Assembly: GCA_000688615.1 (NCBI GenBank)
Contig: JHVA01000001.1
Span: 2,852,001 to 2,916,000, forward strand
Length of the DNA: 64,000 nucleotides
DNA from: Acidobacteriaceae bacterium KBS 146
GTDB taxonomy: Bacteria > Acidobacteriota > Terriglobia > Terriglobales > Acidobacteriaceae
Direction: 5' to 3'
Position numbers and translations under genes: made by a program. Below the pieces are notes generated by a model that saw only the letters and a list, made by a program, of their open reading frames with translations, was not told the origin of the DNA and did no database searches. Shown in pieces: positions 63,886 through 64,000 of the stretch. Positions within the stretch are counted from its first letter, which is position 1; each line of letters starts with the position of its first letter.

Positions 63886-64000
63886 CTACTCTGCTCTCAG
63901 CACCTCGCAGGGATCGACCGACGCCGCTCTTCGTGCAGGTAGGAGGGCGGCGAGCAATACGACGGATGCAACCAGAGAGATTGCCGCGATTAAGACATAA
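63886..64000 (-). CDS. ABC transporter permease of the MacB/ADOP type, C-terminal fragment
   Basis: A minus-strand frame ends with TAG at 63886-63888 and reads a hydrophobic stretch followed by LLPARRAASVDPCEVLRAE, the C-terminal signature of MacB and ADOP permeases (PARRAASVDPMEALRAE in relatives). The rest lies past the window edge, so its length is unknown. Its downstream gene, on the other strand, is the metallothionein. Confidence 0.8.
   Translation of the reverse strand, partial: YVLIAAISLVASVVLLAALLPARRAASVDPCEVLRAE

Overview
The window looks like chromosomal DNA from an acidobacterium, most likely the Terriglobia/Acidobacteriaceae group (Granulicella, Edaphobacter and Terriglobus type). 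This is inferred from gene content and high GC, not from a marker gene search. The pointers are Oar-like TonB-dependent receptors with an N-terminal carboxypeptidase-regulatory domain, a PadR regulator next to a duplicated MacB-type permease, a hopanoid glycosyltransferase (HpnI), many Tat-exported enzymes, and large secreted proteins with BNR and choice-of-anchor D repeats. I see no prophage, insertion sequence, CRISPR array or tRNA.

Layout. 0-5.6 kb: a membrane-anchored unknown, a GH13 branching-type enzyme, an RlmI-type rRNA methyltransferase and an HI0933-type flavoprotein. 5.6-14 kb (minus strand): class II photolyase, UDP-sugar epimerase and UDP-sugar dehydrogenase in one run, followed by a 1475-residue secreted repeat protein. 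14-19 kb: TPR protein, HpnI and two MacB-type permeases without an ATPase. 19-21 kb: a five-bladed tachylectin-2-like propeller protein. 21-24.3 kb: an ECF sigma/anti-sigma pair divergent from a Tat metallophosphoesterase and a diheme cytochrome c, with a symmetric GGAATAAA element between them. 24.3-27.5 kb: PadR plus an ADOP permease. 27.5-28 kb: the RNase P RNA gene.

28-40 kb is rich in exported catabolic or hydrolytic enzymes: a Gfo/Idh/MocA oxidoreductase facing a DUF1080 hydrolase, a carboxylesterase, a PI-PLC-like enzyme, an exported Nif3-like protein and a sulfatase. Mixed with these are an MFS transporter with an apparent 5' frameshift, a VapBC pair, and a pseudo-receiver/HATPase protein. 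40-48 kb carries housekeeping genes (ruvA, coaBC, mnmE), a fosmidomycin-resistance-type MFS exporter and a diguanylate cyclase. Short interspersed repeats cluster between 34 and 43 kb.

48-64 kb: a GH88/105 hydrolase, then an unusual TonB protein with about 345 residues before its membrane helix, followed by two Oar-like receptors (minus strand), the Obg GTPase, a third Oar-like receptor, a small metallothionein, and the C-terminus of another ADOP/MacB-type permease that runs off the window.

Together the genes suggest a soil heterotroph that takes up and degrades sugars and complex polymers (GH13, GH88/105, sulfatase, keto-sugar enzymes, TonB receptors), builds amino-sugar surface polymers and modified hopanoids, and controls envelope functions through ECF sigma factors. 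The most interesting items are the tachylectin-like protein, the symmetric ECF-type promoter element, the pseudo-receiver kinase-like protein and the exported Nif3-like protein.
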